Source: Serratia fonticola | GTDB lineage: Bacteria > Pseudomonadota > Gammaproteobacteria > Enterobacterales > Enterobacteriaceae | Assembly (NCBI RefSeq): GCF_006715025.1 | Contig: NZ_VFMK01000001.1 | Coordinates: forward strand, 1,550,001-1,614,000 | Length of the DNA stretch: 64,000 nucleotides | Direction of reading: 5' to 3' | In this document: piece by piece, positions 1 to 7,705 of the stretch | Layout of the letters: each line of letters begins with the position of its first letter | How positions within the stretch are numbered: position 1 is the first letter of the stretch | Program-made: the position numbers and the translations under genes | The notes under the pieces: generated by a model | Told to the model about the DNA's origin: nothing | What the model saw: the letters and a program-made list of their open reading frames with translations, nothing else | Database searches by the model: none

Positions 1-549
1 ATGACCAGTCGTAAGCATTTAACACCTTCAGAAGTGGAGAAATTACTCGAGGCGACCTTGAAGGGAAAGAATCCTGAGCGCGACTACTGCTTGATCTGGA
101 TGTGTTTTATCCATGGCTGCCGAGTCAGTGAAATTAATAGTTGGCGGTTGTCGGACATCGATCTTGAAGGGGGAAATATCTATATTCACCGTCTGAAGAA
201 TGGTTTCTCGACTATCCATCCTTTGTACGTTCGCGAGCGAAAATGTTTACAGCGTTGGATGGCAAAGAGAAAACATTACCGGGGGGCTGACAGCGAATGG
301 CTCTTTCTTTCTAACCGTGGTTCCCGTTTATCACGCCAGCGTATTTATTGGTTAATCCGTAATTACAGCAAGGTCGCTAATCTGGAAGTGGATGCTCATC
401 CTCATATGCTAAGGCATGGCTGCGGTTTTGCCTTGGCGGACAGAGGGATTGATACTCGTTTGATTCAGGATTTTCTTGGCCATAGGAATATTCAGAATAC
501 GGTGTTATATACTGCAAGTAATGCTAAGCGCTTCAAAGAAGTGTGGTAA
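1..549 (+). CDS. FimB/FimE-type tyrosine recombinase
   Basis: A 182-residue tyrosine recombinase of the small FimB/FimE class, which flips fimbrial promoter segments. The catalytic set is visible: Arg41 in the FIHGCRVSE stretch, Lys66, His135 and Arg138 in HMLRH, His161 in LGHRN and the nucleophile Tyr170 in VLYTASN. Length is close to the family (about 200 residues), with a shorter C-terminus. The ATG is the first base of the window, so its ribosome site cannot be judged. It reads toward the candidate invertible element 34 bases downstream and the pilin gene, the layout of fim loci. Whether it is FimB-like (bidirectional) or FimE-like (ON to OFF) cannot be told from sequence. Confidence 0.92.
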   Translation: MTSRKHLTPSEVEKLLEATLKGKNPERDYCLIWMCFIHGCRVSEINSWRLSDIDLEGGNIYIHRLKNGFSTIHPLYVRERKCLQRWMAKRKHYRGADSEWLFLSNRGSRLSRQRIYWLIRNYSKVANLEVDAHPHMLRHGCGFALADRGIDTRLIQDFLGHRNIQNTVLYTASNAKRFKEVW

Positions 550-582
550 GTGAGGCGTAATTAAATATGTCTAATGAGTCAC

Positions 583-593
583 TTTGAACTAAA
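583..593 (+). repeat. Left inverted repeat (IRL) of the fim switch
   Basis: TTTGAACTAAA, a perfect reverse complement of 883-893. GAGTCAC lies immediately outside it at 576-582. It begins 34 bases after the recombinase stop codon. Confidence 0.72.
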
Positions 594-819
594 TTGCAAC
601 ATACTCTAAGGATGCTCCAAAATAATGTCAACACTAACAATTCAATATTTTACCTTGACGAAAAAAAACCTTACATAACAACTTGTTAGTGGATTTATCA
701 GCCTAAAAAACAATGCGGGAAATCTAAGTATTTTCTCATTTTTTCTCCCTTTAAAACCAAATTTAAATTCTGACAATTTTTTAACCAGCGTTTTCTTCTT
801 AATTATTTGTTATATTTGG

Positions 820-828
820 TGCTATATT
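820..828 (+). promoter_or_regulatory. Candidate pilin promoter inside the invertible element
   Basis: TGCTATATT is an extended -10 box (TG-n-TATATT) pointing to the pilin gene. No good -35 hexamer is present at the usual distance, as is common for extended -10 promoters. It lies about 55 bases inside the right inverted repeat, similar to the fimA promoter in E. coli fimS. If right, the orientation shown is ON and the leader is about 210 nt. Confidence 0.5.
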
Positions 829-863
829 CTGTCATGGGCGTTTTTGATGGCCATCCTTGGCGA

Positions 864-874
864 TTTTAACTAAA
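864..874 (+). repeat. Near-copy of the fim switch repeat motif
   Basis: TTTTAACTAAA matches the IR motif at 10 of 11 positions. It faces the right repeat across the 8-bp spacer GGAGTCAC, giving an 11-8-11 inverted arrangement like the core site of many tyrosine recombinases. Confidence 0.5.
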
Positions 875-882
875 GGAGTCAC

Positions 883-893
883 TTTAGTTCAAA
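883..893 (-). repeat. Right inverted repeat (IRR) of the fim switch
   Basis: TTTAGTTCAAA, exact reverse complement of 583-593. GAGTCAC lies immediately inside it at 876-882. Together with 864-874 it can also form a local hairpin. Confidence 0.72.
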
Positions 894-957
894 ATGAATC
901 GTTTGGCTGGAAAGGTTAACGCTGCCCAATATTCATTGGCGGAGGTGGTTTCCAGGC

Positions 958-968
958 TCTGAACTAAA
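958..968 (+). repeat. Outlying near-copy of the fim switch repeat motif
   Basis: TCTGAACTAAA matches the 11-bp motif at 10 positions. It lies outside the element in the pilin leader, in the same orientation as the left repeat. It may be an extra recombinase or regulator contact, or chance. Confidence 0.35.
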
Positions 969-1045
969 TAAAAAGGAATGACATAGGGTTATGTCAAAAA
1001 TAAACAAGTGCATGTCGAAGTGCATTATTTGAAAGGAAAAGTAGT

Positions 1046-1570
1046 ATGAACAAGAATCTGATTGCTGTTGCTGTGTTGGCTGCCTCCGCGTTTAGCACCG
1101 CTGCATTCGCTGAAGACGGTAAAGTTAACTTCACTGGTACCATCATCCTGAATGGCTGTGACGTTACTGCTGACACCAAGGATCAAACTGTTGATCTGGG
1201 TAAAATCGCAGTAAGTTCTTTCCCTGCTGCGGGTGCAACTGCAGGTTCCAAGCAATTCTCTCTGAAGCTGACTAACTGCCCTGATACTGTAACTGCAGCT
1301 ACCGTTCGTTTTGATGGCGTCCAGGTACCGGGTGACAACTCTATCCTGGCTCTGACTCAAGATGCTGGTGTTGCAACTGGTGTTGGTATCCAGATCGCTG
1401 ACAACCAGAACAAAGTAATCAACCTGTATCAGGATTCAAATGCTTACTCACTGGTTAGCGGTAGTGCTGTAAACACGCTGAACTTCGTTGCTCGTTATAT
1501 CTCAACTGCAGATACTGTGACCGCAGGTCCAGCTAACGCAGTTAGCAACTTTACCATTGCTTATCAGTAA
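1046..1570 (+). CDS. fimA: Major fimbrial subunit (FimA-type pilin)
   Basis: A 174-residue exported pilin forming the fimbrial shaft. A Sec signal peptide ends at about residue 22 (AFA|ED). The mature part has the pilin disulfide cysteines Cys38 (LNGC) and Cys78 (TNC), and the C-terminal strand ends in the usual penultimate aromatic (IAYQ) recognised by the chaperone. The start is set by GAAAGGAAA a few bases upstream. It is first in the operon, downstream of the candidate phase switch, and separated from the chaperone gene by two hairpins, which would favour a surplus of pilin over assembly proteins. The closest namesake is FimA/SfmA; the exact fimbrial type is not certain. Confidence 0.9.
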   Translation: MNKNLIAVAVLAASAFSTAAFAEDGKVNFTGTIILNGCDVTADTKDQTVDLGKIAVSSFPAAGATAGSKQFSLKLTNCPDTVTAATVRFDGVQVPGDNSILALTQDAGVATGVGIQIADNQNKVINLYQDSNAYSLVSGSAVNTLNFVARYISTADTVTAGPANAVSNFTIAYQ

Positions 1571-1607
1571 GTTTTATCTGCCCGATGTTGAATGGGTAGC
1601 ATAAAAC
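1571..1607 (+). other. Stem-loop directly after the pilin stop codon
   Basis: GTTTTATCTGCCC (1571-1583) pairs with GGGTAGcATAAAAC (1594-1607), a 13-bp stem with one bulged base and a 10-base loop. With no T-run behind it, it looks like a 3'-end stabiliser or processing barrier rather than a terminator. Confidence 0.6.
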
Positions 1608-1612
1608 AGGGT

Positions 1613-1645
1613 CAGGGGGGCTAAAGTCTCCCCTGGCTTTTCTCT
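1613..1645 (+). terminator. Partial terminator between pilin and chaperone genes
   Basis: CAGGGGGG (1613-1620) pairs with CTCCCCTG (1628-1635, one G-T pair) around a 7-base loop, followed by a short pyrimidine/T stretch. It is likely leaky, since the rest of the operon lies downstream. Confidence 0.55.
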
Positions 1646-1671
1646 CAATGGTTAAAGTGAGTAAACAAGAT

Positions 1672-2346
1672 ATGAAAGTTTGGCGGAGCACGCTAGTCGC
1701 AGCACTGTTATTGATCTTTGGCGCACAGGCTCAGGCGGGCGTCATCGTTGGTGGAACGCGTTTGATTTACGATGGAGGGAAAAAAGAGTCTTCCTTAGGT
1801 ATCAGCAACCCCGACAAGGTACCGTATCTGATCCAGTCCTGGGTTGATACACAAGAAGGTGATACTTCTAAAGCCCCGTTTATCATTACTCCACCATTAT
1901 TCCGTTTGGACGGTGGACAAGACAATATTCTGCGTGTGGTCCGTGCTGGTGGGAATCTGCCAACTGACAGAGAGTCTTTATATTGGCTGAATATCAAATC
2001 TATTCCTTCTGCTGAGAAAAAAGAGAACACACTGCAAATCGCGGTGAAAACACGTATCAAGTTGATCTATCGCCCGCAGGGGTTAGCAGGGTCATTAGAT
2101 GATGCGGCTAAAGGACTAAAGTGGCAACGTAGCGGTAACGCTGTTCAAGTCACTAACTCGTCGCCGTATTACGTTACTTTCTTTAAAGTCCGGGTAAATG
2201 GCAGTTTATTGCAAAACACTACCATGGTTGCTCCACATTCCAGCGCACGATTCAACCTGCCAACAGGTATCACTGGCGGTGCCTTGAGTTGGGAAATAAT
2301 CAATGATTATGGCGGTACCAGTAAACCGTACACCGGGAATTTATAA
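1672..2346 (+). CDS. fimC: Periplasmic fimbrial chaperone (FimC/PapD family)
   Basis: A periplasmic chaperone that completes the fold of pilin subunits by donor-strand complementation and delivers them to the usher. From the chosen ATG it has 224 residues, with a signal peptide ending GAQAQA. The mature protein starts GVIVGGTRLIYDG, containing the conserved N-terminal Arg, and has the G1-strand region (QIAVKTRIKLIYRP) with alternating hydrophobic residues and a Lys as in the PapD family. An in-frame ATG at 1648 and a GTG at 1657 would add up to eight residues, but 1648 lacks a ribosome site and the shorter form gives the cleaner signal peptide. It precedes the usher gene by about 100 bases. 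Confidence 0.9.
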   Translation: MKVWRSTLVAALLLIFGAQAQAGVIVGGTRLIYDGGKKESSLGISNPDKVPYLIQSWVDTQEGDTSKAPFIITPPLFRLDGGQDNILRVVRAGGNLPTDRESLYWLNIKSIPSAEKKENTLQIAVKTRIKLIYRPQGLAGSLDDAAKGLKWQRSGNAVQVTNSSPYYVTFFKVRVNGSLLQNTTMVAPHSSARFNLPTGITGGALSWEIINDYGGTSKPYTGNL

Positions 2347-2452
2347 CAGCAGTTATCAGGATAAATAAAATCAATCCCTGCACAGGTAGTGACAGGGAAA
2401 GGACGCGGCTTGCCGGAATTAACTGGCTTTGCTGATAAATGGAGTTAAATGG

Positions 2453-5005
2453 ATGAATAACCCGAAGCGTTTAAGCTCTCGCGGATTTAACCGTACCCCT
2501 CTGGCTTGGCTTATCTCCTGTCAGGTTGCGGTGCTTATGGGGATTTCCGGTGGTGCACAGGCTCGCGATTACTTTAACCCAGCGCTGCTGGAGCTTGATA
2601 ACCCGTCTCAGCGAGGGGCTGACCTGACGGTGTTCGAAGATGGTAACACTCAGGCTCCAGGCAGATACCGGGTCGATATATATCTGAATGGTGAAATGGT
2701 CGATACCCAGGAACTCGACTTCGTCCTTCAGAGAACAGCCACAGGCCAAGACACACTGCAGCCTTGCCTCAGCAGCGGCATGCTGGAGTCAATGGGCGTG
2801 AAAGTGGATTCTTTCCCTGCGATAAAAGCCTCTGGGCAGTGCGTCAATCTCTCCCATGCCATTCCGCAGGCCTCTGCCAACTTCCGTTTTAACCAGCAAC
2901 GTCTGGACTTAAGCATTCCGCAGGCGGCGCTGAATCTGATGGCTCGCGATTATGTCTCGCCTGACAAATGGGATCAGGGCGTGCCTGCATTGTTGGTAAA
3001 CTATAACTTCAGCGGTGCCAACAACTGGGCCAGAAGTAATGACAGTTCCGACTCAGACAGCTATTTCCTTAATTTACGTTCCGGGTTGAACCTAGGCGCA
3101 TGGCGTCTGCGTAATTATTCAACCTGGAATAGAGACAATGACGGCCAAAGTCACTGGAATTCCATCAATACCTATTTGCAACGCGATATTATTGCGCTGA
3201 AAAGCCAGTTGATATTGGGGGATAGCACATCGCCGAGTGAAGTGTTTGATAGCGTGCCATTCCGTGGTGCTCAGATGGCTTCAGATGACGATATGCTGCC
3301 AGACAGCATGAAAGGCTATTCGCCTGTGGTACGAGGCATTGCACGTAGCAACGCCCAGATTACCATCCGGCAGAACGGATACGTCATCTATCAAAGTTAT
3401 GTTGCACCAGGTGCCTTTGAAATCAAGGATCTTTATCCTACTGCAGGCAGTGGTGACTTGAACGTAACGATCCGGGAAGCGGATGGCAGCGAACAGAATC
3501 TGGTTGTGCCATTTGCCTCTGTACCGGTGTTGCAACGTGAAGGCCGCTTCAAGTACAGCATTACCAGTGGGCAATATCGTTCCCCTACCAGTAGCGTTGA
3601 TGACACGCCATTCACTCAAGGTACGGCAATTTATGGTCTTCCTTGGGGCGCGACAATCTATGGTGGGGTGCAGGCTGCCAGCAAGTACCAATCGATTGCC
3701 GTCGGTTGGGGCCAGAATATGGGGGTTATCGGTGCGATTTCTGCCGACGTGACACAAGCCTGGTCTAAACCCGAGAATGCTGAAAAAGACAACGGTCAAT
3801 CTTGGCGTATGCGCTATGGCAAGAGCTTCGTTGAAACCGGCACCAACTTTAGCCTGGCAAGCTATCGCTACTCGACACAGGGCTTCTATACGTTACAAGA
3901 AACGTTGGATACCTACACTGATGGCCGCGTGTCACCCTATCTTGATCATAAGAAGAGCCGAGCAGAGTTGACGCTGAGCCAAAGCTTATGGGAAGGGGCT
4001 GGATCGTTGTCACTTAGCCTGATTCGTGAGGATTACTGGAATGACAACCGTCGTAATGAGTCGGCAAGCGTGGGTTATAACAATAGCTGGAACAGCATCA
4101 GTTATGGCCTGAACTATACCTACAGCAAGAACGGTTACGACAGTAATGGTAACCGGACCAACTACAACGATCAGATCTTTGCCTTTAATATCAGCGTTCC
4201 GTTGAGCAAGTGGCTGCCGAACAGCTACGCCACCTATAACCTGAATACCAGCCGCAATGGCACGACCAGCAACATCGTTGGCATCAATGGTACCGCATTG
4301 CCAAATGGCAACCTGAACTACAGCGTCAGCCAGGGTTATACCAGTCAGGGCCAGGGAGCCAACGGCAATGCCAGCGTCGATTACCGTGGAGGCCTGGGGC
4401 AGGTCAACCTGGGTTATGGTTATGACCATGATCAGCAGCGTCTCAACTACGGCGTGCAGGGCGGCATTGTGGTTCATGAAAATGGCTTGACTCTGTCTCA
4501 GCCATTGGGCGAGACCATCACTCTGGTGAAAGCGCCTGGTGCCAAAGACGTCAACGTGGTGAACCAGACCGGGGTAACTACCGACTGGCGTGGTTACGCT
4601 GTAGTGCCATATGCAACAGCATACCGCAAAAACTACATTGGGCTGGATACTACCACTATGCCAGATGATGTGGACATGACCTTGACCAGCCAGACCGTGA
4701 TCCCAACCCGTGGCGCGGTCGTACGTGCCAACTTTAAACCAAATATCGGCCAGCGTGTGCTGATGACCATGTTGATGCAAGGTGGAGCACCGGTGCCGTT
4801 CGGCGCCACCGTGACCACCGCAGATGGTCAGAATGCGAGCATTGTCGGTGACAGTGGTCAGGTTTACCTCAGCGGGATGGCAGGCAGCGGCACGCTGAAC
4901 GTGAAGTGGGGCAACTCATCCTCACAACAGTGCCGGGTGTCTTACAGCCTGACAGAACAGAAAGAAAATACCGGCATTCGCTTGATGAACGGCCAGTGTT
5001 TATAA
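2453..5005 (+). CDS. fimD: Outer-membrane fimbrial usher (FimD family)
   Basis: An outer-membrane usher of 850 residues, usual for FimD, that forms the pore through which pilins are assembled and secreted. After a signal peptide ending GGAQA the mature N-terminus is RDYFNPALLELD, the chaperone-binding segment typical of ushers. A long beta-barrel region with a plug domain follows, then C-terminal domains with a Cys pair (QQC and GQCL). The ATG at 2453 is preceded by GGAG at eight bases; an upstream in-frame TTG at 2429 is less likely. The adhesin gene follows after 10 bases. Confidence 0.93.
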   Translation: MNNPKRLSSRGFNRTPLAWLISCQVAVLMGISGGAQARDYFNPALLELDNPSQRGADLTVFEDGNTQAPGRYRVDIYLNGEMVDTQELDFVLQRTATGQDTLQPCLSSGMLESMGVKVDSFPAIKASGQCVNLSHAIPQASANFRFNQQRLDLSIPQAALNLMARDYVSPDKWDQGVPALLVNYNFSGANNWARSNDSSDSDSYFLNLRSGLNLGAWRLRNYSTWNRDNDGQSHWNSINTYLQRDIIALKSQLILGDSTSPSEVFDSVPFRGAQMASDDDMLPDSMKGYSPVVRGIARSNAQITIRQNGYVIYQSYVAPGAFEIKDLYPTAGSGDLNVTIREADGSEQNLVVPFASVPVLQREGRFKYSITSGQYRSPTSSVDDTPFTQGTAIYGLPWGATIYGGVQAASKYQSIAVGWGQNMGVIGAISADVTQAWSKPENAEKDNGQSWRMRYGKSFVETGTNFSLASYRYSTQGFYTLQETLDTYTDGRVSPYLDHKKSRAELTLSQSLWEGAGSLSLSLIREDYWNDNRRNESASVGYNNSWNSISYGLNYTYSKNGYDSNGNRTNYNDQIFAFNISVPLSKWLPNSYATYNLNTSRNGTTSNIVGINGTALPNGNLNYSVSQGYTSQGQGANGNASVDYRGGLGQVNLGYGYDHDQQRLNYGVQGGIVVHENGLTLSQPLGETITLVKAPGAKDVNVVNQTGVTTDWRGYAVVPYATAYRKNYIGLDTTTMPDDVDMTLTSQTVIPTRGAVVRANFKPNIGQRVLMTMLMQGGAPVPFGATVTTADGQNASIVGDSGQVYLSGMAGSGTLNVKWGNSSSQQCRVSYSLTEQKENTGIRLMNGQCL

Positions 5006-5015
5006 AGGTTTAACT

Positions 5016-6083
5016 ATGAAAACTTTGCAATCAATGATGCGTATCTCTGCTCTCGGTAGCGTAGTGGCTGTTGGTCTGTGTCTTACTCAGCAGGCTCAGG
5101 CTGCCACGGGTATCTGCCGGGCGCTAAATGGTACACAACAATATTCTTTCCCGTTTAACCAGGTATTTACCGATCCTGCAGTCAACGTGACGGGTAAGAT
5201 TATTGAAAACGCTGCTGGAAATAATTGGTCGGGCGGTCCAACCTACCCGGTAACTTGCGATTGCCCTTCGCCACCTTTTATGTCTGAATCGTATATTTCG
5301 GCTTCATCGCCGTTAATGCCGGGAACAACCCCAATTAACGGCATGCAGTCGTATATTCTCAATGACTATCTTGCCGTGGCGGCAGAAGTCTGGGTTGCCG
5401 GTGCTAACCCTGCTTATGTAGCCGTTCCCTTTCAAAACAGATCAAATGGTTTGACCGGTAACACAGGACAAGAGTGCGCCAAATGGAATTATGGTAGTGG
5501 TTCACAAGGCAAGATTACCCTTTATTTCCGTCGTCCTTTTGTTGGTACACAGGTAATACCGTCAACCACGTTGGTTAATGTATTTATTTCTTCAATCAAC
5601 GGTGTCAGCAGCCCGACACCTGCGGCTACGGTTTCGATGAGTGGAACCGTTACGGTGCCACAGAGCTGTGATATCAATCCGCAGGCGATCACCATTAACT
5701 TTGGCGATATTATGTCGACTGCTTTCCAAAAGGCAGGACAAAAGCCCGATAATTTCAATAAGGTGAATCAAAAGCTGACCCTGGCCTGTCGTAACATTTC
5801 GGACGGTGTGAAGATCGATTTGTCATTCCAAGGGACGCCAGACGGTAATGATAATACGGCGTTGAAAACCACTAATGATGACATTGCTGTAAAAATTGAA
5901 GATGCGAGCGGCAATGTTATTTCACCAAATAATGGTCGCCTACCGGTAAACATGAATTATACCGGGCAGGTGGACAGCAGCGGCGTAACAGAAATGAACC
6001 TCTACCCGATAAATACGACTGGGAAAATGCCAGCGGTGGGGGTCTTCAATTCAACGGCCACTGTTCGTGTAGAGATTCAATAA
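5016..6083 (+). CDS. fimH: Two-domain fimbrial tip adhesin (FimH-like)
   Basis: A 355-residue exported protein with the build of a tip adhesin. A signal peptide ends near residue 29. A binding domain of roughly residues 30-205 carries Cys34, the pair Cys81/Cys83 (TCDCPSP) and Cys154. A C-terminal pilin domain (about 206-355) has its own disulfide pair, Cys218 (PQSCDI) and Cys258, and ends in a pilin-like strand (VRVEIQ). Position after the usher matches sfmH and Salmonella fimH. The receptor-binding domain is not recognisably a mannose-binding FimH lectin, so ligand specificity is unknown; the symbol is by position. AAAGG precedes the start. Confidence 0.8.
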   Translation: MKTLQSMMRISALGSVVAVGLCLTQQAQAATGICRALNGTQQYSFPFNQVFTDPAVNVTGKIIENAAGNNWSGGPTYPVTCDCPSPPFMSESYISASSPLMPGTTPINGMQSYILNDYLAVAAEVWVAGANPAYVAVPFQNRSNGLTGNTGQECAKWNYGSGSQGKITLYFRRPFVGTQVIPSTTLVNVFISSINGVSSPTPAATVSMSGTVTVPQSCDINPQAITINFGDIMSTAFQKAGQKPDNFNKVNQKLTLACRNISDGVKIDLSFQGTPDGNDNTALKTTNDDIAVKIEDASGNVISPNNGRLPVNMNYTGQVDSSGVTEMNLYPINTTGKMPAVGVFNSTATVRVEIQ

Positions 6084-6152
6084 CCTCTTCATTAGTGAAG
6101 CGTTATTGTGACGGTTTTTTTAACTGAGCAGAAACAAAAGGATAAGGACATT

Positions 6153-6698
6153 ATGATGGATCTCAAGCAGGTTTTAAAAAGCTCTGTATTATGCGCAGCC
6201 CTGGCGGCTGCGGGCATTAGCACTTCAGCCTTGGCTGCGGATGCGACCTTGAATATTACCGGTACGATAAAAGCATCGCCATGTACTGTTGTGGCAGATG
6301 ATGCCTCCGGTAACGTCAACGTGAAGCTGGGGGATGATATTCAAGCCGCAAGTTTGACTCCTCAAAAGGGCAGTGAATGGAAGCCGTTTGATCTGAAATT
6401 GAAGGATTGCCCAGACACGACCACTGCGGTTGTTGCTGCGTTCACAGGAACGCCAGCAACTGAAACGGGTGGCGAAGATCTGTACAAGAATACGGGCGAT
6501 GCTACTAAGGTTCAGATTGAGCTGCAAAACAGAACGGCCGGTACCCGTTTAGGTAACGGAAGTAATATGAAAGTCGATGTTGTTGGTGCAACCAACGATG
6601 CGACTTTCCCGTTGCAGGCCCGTGCTTACAGTGTTGAAGGTGGTGTTACACCAGGTACCGTTGTTGGTACCGTTCAGGTAGCGTTTACCTACCAATAA
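6153..6698 (+). CDS. fimF: Minor fimbrial subunit (FimF-type pilin)
   Basis: An exported pilin of about 181 residues that resembles the major pilin in layout: signal peptide ending SALA, Cys in ASPCTV and LKDCPD, and a C-terminal strand ending AFTYQ. Its place after the adhesin gene is that of sfmF and Salmonella fimF, so a role as tip adaptor or initiator is inferred; a second major pilin is an alternative. The start is uncertain between the adjacent codons ATG 6153 and ATG 6156, both behind AAGGA. An upstream in-frame GTG (6108) would add a charged leader in front of the signal peptide and is unlikely. A terminator follows. Confidence 0.85.
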   Translation: MMDLKQVLKSSVLCAALAAAGISTSALAADATLNITGTIKASPCTVVADDASGNVNVKLGDDIQAASLTPQKGSEWKPFDLKLKDCPDTTTAVVAAFTGTPATETGGEDLYKNTGDATKVQIELQNRTAGTRLGNGSNMKVDVVGATNDATFPLQARAYSVEGGVTPGTVVGTVQVAFTYQ

Positions 6699-6712
6699 GT
6701 ACGAAACTTTTT

Positions 6713-6759
6713 CCGTCATGAGCAGAAATATTGCCCCATTGGTTTCATGACGGATTTTT
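6713..6759 (+). terminator. Rho-independent terminator of the fimbrial operon
   Basis: CCGTCATGA (6713-6721) pairs perfectly with TCATGACGG (6745-6753) across a 23-base loop, followed by ATTTTT. Confidence 0.75.
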
Positions 6760-6935
6760 GCCTTCTCTGTGTCTAACAATTATAGGCTGGGGCATTTTTA
6801 TTCTTTTGTATCATTTTGATATCCCATACGCCAGGAAGCGTAAAGCAAAATAGTCCTCAATGAATAATAAGAGGGCGCTGACGATAGAGTGCACCGATTT
6901 ATAAACGGCGTAATTGAAGATAAGGGAGAATATAT

Positions 6936-7640
6936 ATGACGATGGCTCATACCTATCAGCGAGTAAACGCACATTCCCCACAGTCTTATGGGCAAAAGGG
7001 GGAGGGGGTGATTGTGATGGAGTCTTGTCCAATCACGGCGCTCGGTATGCGAAATATTTTAGCCCAGTCCTGCGGATTTGCGGACGGGGTTCAGTTGGTC
7101 AGCAATCTTTCGGAGATTCCTGGCCTAATGCGCCATCGCCCAGCCAAGTTATTGATCATGGAGCTGTGTGGTGAAGAAGAGTCGGTGTTAGACGGGTTAA
7201 GGCTGATTGCACTTTGCCTGGAGCATTGGCCAACAACCTCAATGATCATCTGTACCGCGCTTGACGATCCTCGTGTGTTGCAATTGCTGACTGCATCAGG
7301 GATCAAAGGGTTGGTCCTCAAACAGGAACCTGCCGTTGCGTTGGCACAATGTGTACAGCAAGTCATATCGGGACGCCGTAGCTATAGCCATAAAGTCCGG
7401 CAGTTGTTGGCTAACCAGTCTGCTGGTGGTAAAGCGTTGACCGCACGTGAATTGGATGTACTGGCCTACCTGTTTTCTGGCAAAAGTGTCACGACTGCTG
7501 CGTTGATGATGCACCGTGACGTTCGTACGGTCAGTACGCATAAACGTAATGCCATGCACAAGTTGGGCTTCCACAGTGATGGCGAGCTCTATTTGCAGGG
7601 CAAGTGGATGGCAAAAACCGGCCCGGTATTTGCCCGCTAA
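6936..7640 (+). CDS. LuxR/FimZ-type regulator with degenerate receiver domain
   Basis: A 234-residue regulator with an N-terminal response-regulator-like domain (about residues 24-145) and a C-terminal LuxR helix-turn-helix (about 170-225; ALTARELDVLAYL and VRTVSTHKRNAMHKLG). At the phospho-acceptor position the usual Asp is Glu76 (KLLIMEL), and the acidic pocket at the start of the domain is reduced to ME. The conserved Thr (IICT) and Lys (VLK) remain. It has a good ribosome site (GGGAG). It is the first of three similar genes after the fimbrial operon, like Salmonella fimZ, fimY and fimW, so fimbrial control is inferred. Confidence 0.85.
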   Translation: MTMAHTYQRVNAHSPQSYGQKGEGVIVMESCPITALGMRNILAQSCGFADGVQLVSNLSEIPGLMRHRPAKLLIMELCGEEESVLDGLRLIALCLEHWPTTSMIICTALDDPRVLQLLTASGIKGLVLKQEPAVALAQCVQQVISGRRSYSHKVRQLLANQSAGGKALTARELDVLAYLFSGKSVTTAALMMHRDVRTVSTHKRNAMHKLGFHSDGELYLQGKWMAKTGPVFAR

Positions 7641-7705
7641 CATTGATACCGATATGCGCCTATTCCCTGGATGGAATGTGCGGGATATTTATACAGGAGT
7701 AGCTT

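Larger units (their letters stand above)
576..893. other. Candidate invertible fimbrial promoter element (fimS-like)
   Basis: The 11-mer TTTGAACTAAA (583-593) recurs as its exact reverse complement at 883-893, giving an element in exact 300-bp register. E. coli fimS is 314 bp with 9-bp repeats, so size and layout agree. The segment is AT-rich, has no credible reading frame, lies between a FimB/E-type recombinase and the major pilin gene, and holds a pilin-directed extended -10 box near its right end. GAGTCAC precedes the repeat core on the left (576-582) and on the right (876-882). Inversion is inferred; only one orientation is seen here. Confidence 0.72.

Noticed and set aside
576..885. GAGTCACTTT as a 300-bp direct repeat allowing deletion rather than inversion
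   Set aside because: The repeat is real (576-585 and 876-885), but the longer perfect match is the inverted 11-mer, and fim recombinases invert. Kept as an alternative reading, not a separate element.
4010..4780. Long minus-strand open frame inside the usher gene
   Set aside because: It is antisense to a clear FimD, has no ribosome site and a low-complexity Val/Ile/Thr product; a shadow of coding-strand codon use.
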